Below are positions 53,933 to 55,074 of a DNA stretch of 55,074 nucleotides, piece by piece; positions within the stretch are counted from its first letter, which is position 1, and every line of letters starts with the position of its first letter. Under the pieces are notes generated by a model that saw nothing but the letters and a program-made list of their open reading frames with translations, did not search any database and was not told the DNA's origin. Location: NCBI GenBank assembly GCA_002389265.1, contig DGOD01000239.1, positions 1-55,074 of the forward strand, given 5' to 3'. This DNA is from Gammaproteobacteria bacterium UBA4475 (GTDB lineage Bacteria > Pseudomonadota > Gammaproteobacteria > Pseudomonadales > Azotimanducaceae). The translations under genes were made by a program, and so were the position numbers.

Positions 53933-55074
53933 ATGAACAACGAACTGATCACCTTAATTCATGGCACACCGGGCCACTGGGTCACAGCCGTAACCGGCGG
54001 TGGCACCACCGCCTTGAGTCGCCTGCTGGGTGTACCTGGCGCATCGAGAACATTGCTTGAAGCCACCATCCCCTACGCGCAAACCGCACTGACGGCTTAC
54101 CTGGGTAACACGCCCGCCCAAGCGGCCAGTTCGCAAACTGCCAGAGCCTTGGCCATGGCTGCATTTCAACGGGCTCGACAGCTGACTGCATCTCAGGGAG
54201 CGACAGCGAGCGACGCAGATCAAGGTAGGGAAACGCCGCTGTTCGGTCTTGGTGCTAGCGCAGCCCTCGTCACCGATCGTAGCCGACGGGGCGATGATCA
54301 CTGTTTTGTAGCGGTTCAGAGTCGTCAGGCAAGCTGGGAATTCAGCTTAACCTTCGGTAAAGCCGGCCGGCAGCGCAGTGAGCAGGAGCAAATTTGCGGT
54401 GATTTAATCCTCCAAGCCATGCAGATGGCTCAGTTAGGCCAGCCTATCCCCCTCGCCGACGATCTCCATAATAGGTTAGGACTCGACGCCAGCGACCATA
54501 ACACGGCGCGCATGCTCGCAGCCCCCACTCTGTGGCAAGAGCTCTTCAACGGTAAACATAAATCCACCTGGGTCGCTGCCGAATCACCCCGCGGGGTATT
54601 TCCCGGCGCCTTCAACCCTCTGCATGAAGGGCATCGGCAAATGGTTGCTGTCGCCAAGGAAATACTAGGCCACGAGGTGATCCTGGAAATATCGGCGTTT
54701 AATGTGGACAAGCCCCCATTGGATTACTTCGACTTGCAAGCACGCGAGCTTGGCACCCAAGGGTATGCCATGGTTTTCAGCAATGCACCGACCTTTATTG
54801 AAAAGTCATTGGTGTTTCCCGCCGCGACCTTTGTCGTTGGCAGCGATACGATCGAACGGATTGCCGATCCCAAATATTACGGCAACCAGATTGCTAACCG
54901 CGACGCTGCCCTGGGTCTATTGCAGCAACGCGGTCACCGGTTCTTAGTGTTTGGCCGCAGCGACGGCGAGGGATTTATCGGACTGGAACACCTTGAGTTA
55001 CCCCCGTCACTGCGCGCCATCTGTGACGGTGTACCTGAGGCAAGGTTTCGCATCGATCTGGCTTCTCGGGATCT
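53933..55074 (+). CDS. CinA-like domain fused to nucleotidyltransferase (3' end beyond window)
   Basis: Open for 380 codons to the window edge, so the end is missing. The N-terminal half (about residues 5-160) resembles the CinA amidohydrolase domain (AVTGGGTTALSRLLGVPGASRTLLEATIPYA, later FGLGASAALVTDR). The second half starts at about residue 220 with the HxGH nucleotidyltransferase signature in GVFPGAFNPLHEGHRQM, followed by VVGSDTIERIADPKYYG. CinA-type domains deamidate nicotinamide mononucleotide and HxGH enzymes adenylate such mononucleotides, so a role in pyridine-nucleotide salvage is suggested; an unrelated transferase substrate is possible. The usual serine of CinA (ESCTGG) is replaced by TGGG, so amidase activity is doubtful. 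Confidence 0.8.
   Translation, partial: MNNELITLIHGTPGHWVTAVTGGGTTALSRLLGVPGASRTLLEATIPYAQTALTAYLGNTPAQAASSQTARALAMAAFQRARQLTASQGATASDADQGRETPLFGLGASAALVTDRSRRGDDHCFVAVQSRQASWEFSLTFGKAGRQRSEQEQICGDLILQAMQMAQLGQPIPLADDLHNRLGLDASDHNTARMLAAPTLWQELFNGKHKSTWVAAESPRGVFPGAFNPLHEGHRQMVAVAKEILGHEVILEISAFNVDKPPLDYFDLQARELGTQGYAMVFSNAPTFIEKSLVFPAATFVVGSDTIERIADPKYYGNQIANRDAALGLLQQRGHRFLVFGRSDGEGFIGLEHLELPPSLRAICDGVPEARFRIDLASRD

Overview
The window reads as a contiguous stretch of bacterial chromosome, almost fully coding, with roughly balanced base composition and short intergenic gaps. I see no rRNA, tRNA, CRISPR array, insertion sequence or phage gene. The gene content points to a gammaproteobacterium, probably a free-living marine lineage not far from Pseudomonas/Cellvibrio relatives. 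The reasons are the pabB / thrH / cysB neighbourhood (as I remember it from Pseudomonas), purB followed by a RoxA-type ribosomal oxygenase, and a DUF3450-TtpC-ExbB-ExbD-TonB-TPR operon of the Vibrio TonB2 kind. A few elements look more alphaproteobacterial: a SAM-II riboswitch, a SerC of the second type and a lysine 6-dehydrogenase.

Layout. 1-4.2 kb: purB, a ribosomal-protein hydroxylase and a GNAT-GNAT-DUF7931 fusion. 4.2-8.7 kb: rraA, a DUF4124 lytic transglycosylase, and an Lrp-type regulator divergent from lysine 6-dehydrogenase plus aminoadipate-semialdehyde dehydrogenase (lysine to 2-aminoadipate). 8.7-10.9 kb: prpB-prpC of the methylcitrate cycle, closed by a strong terminator. 11-15.3 kb: pabB, thrH, cysB and a 5'-nucleotidase. 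15.3-19.8 kb: a tightly overlapping operon of a VWA protein, a Tim14/Pam18-like membrane J-protein, an RDD protein, an unknown protein, a HAD phosphatase and a class III aminotransferase. 19.9-22.7 kb: SDR, then metA under a SAM-II riboswitch with a visible terminator and anti-terminator, then another SDR.

22.8-27.5 kb: a 49-residue peptide gene overlapped stop-to-start with a CvaA-like membrane fusion protein, which is overlapped the same way with a CvaB-like C39-peptidase ABC exporter. An S1/P1 nuclease follows. This is a colicin-V-type peptide secretion module with no recognisable double-glycine substrate in view. 27.5-34.1 kb: an ATP/ADP-translocase-like MFS protein, serC (type 2), an SMP-30 lactonase-like protein and a complete tripartite tricarboxylate transporter (TctC-TctB-TctA). 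34.2-41 kb: rsgA, a bidirectional terminator, and the six-gene TonB energising operon. 41-49.5 kb (all minus strand): dienelactone hydrolase, M16C peptidase, SDR, alanine/glycine symporter, DUF429 protein and glutathione reductase. 49.6-55 kb: a DOMON-like protein overlapping a NamZ-type muramidase, an isopropylmalate-dehydrogenase-like enzyme, a 57-residue membrane protein, a DUF3806 protein, and a CinA-like/nucleotidyltransferase fusion cut by the window edge.

The items most worth following up are the SAM-II element with its complete attenuator, the peptide gene coupled to the C39 exporter, and the VWA/J-protein operon. All calls are from reading sequence and remembered family features; no search was run.
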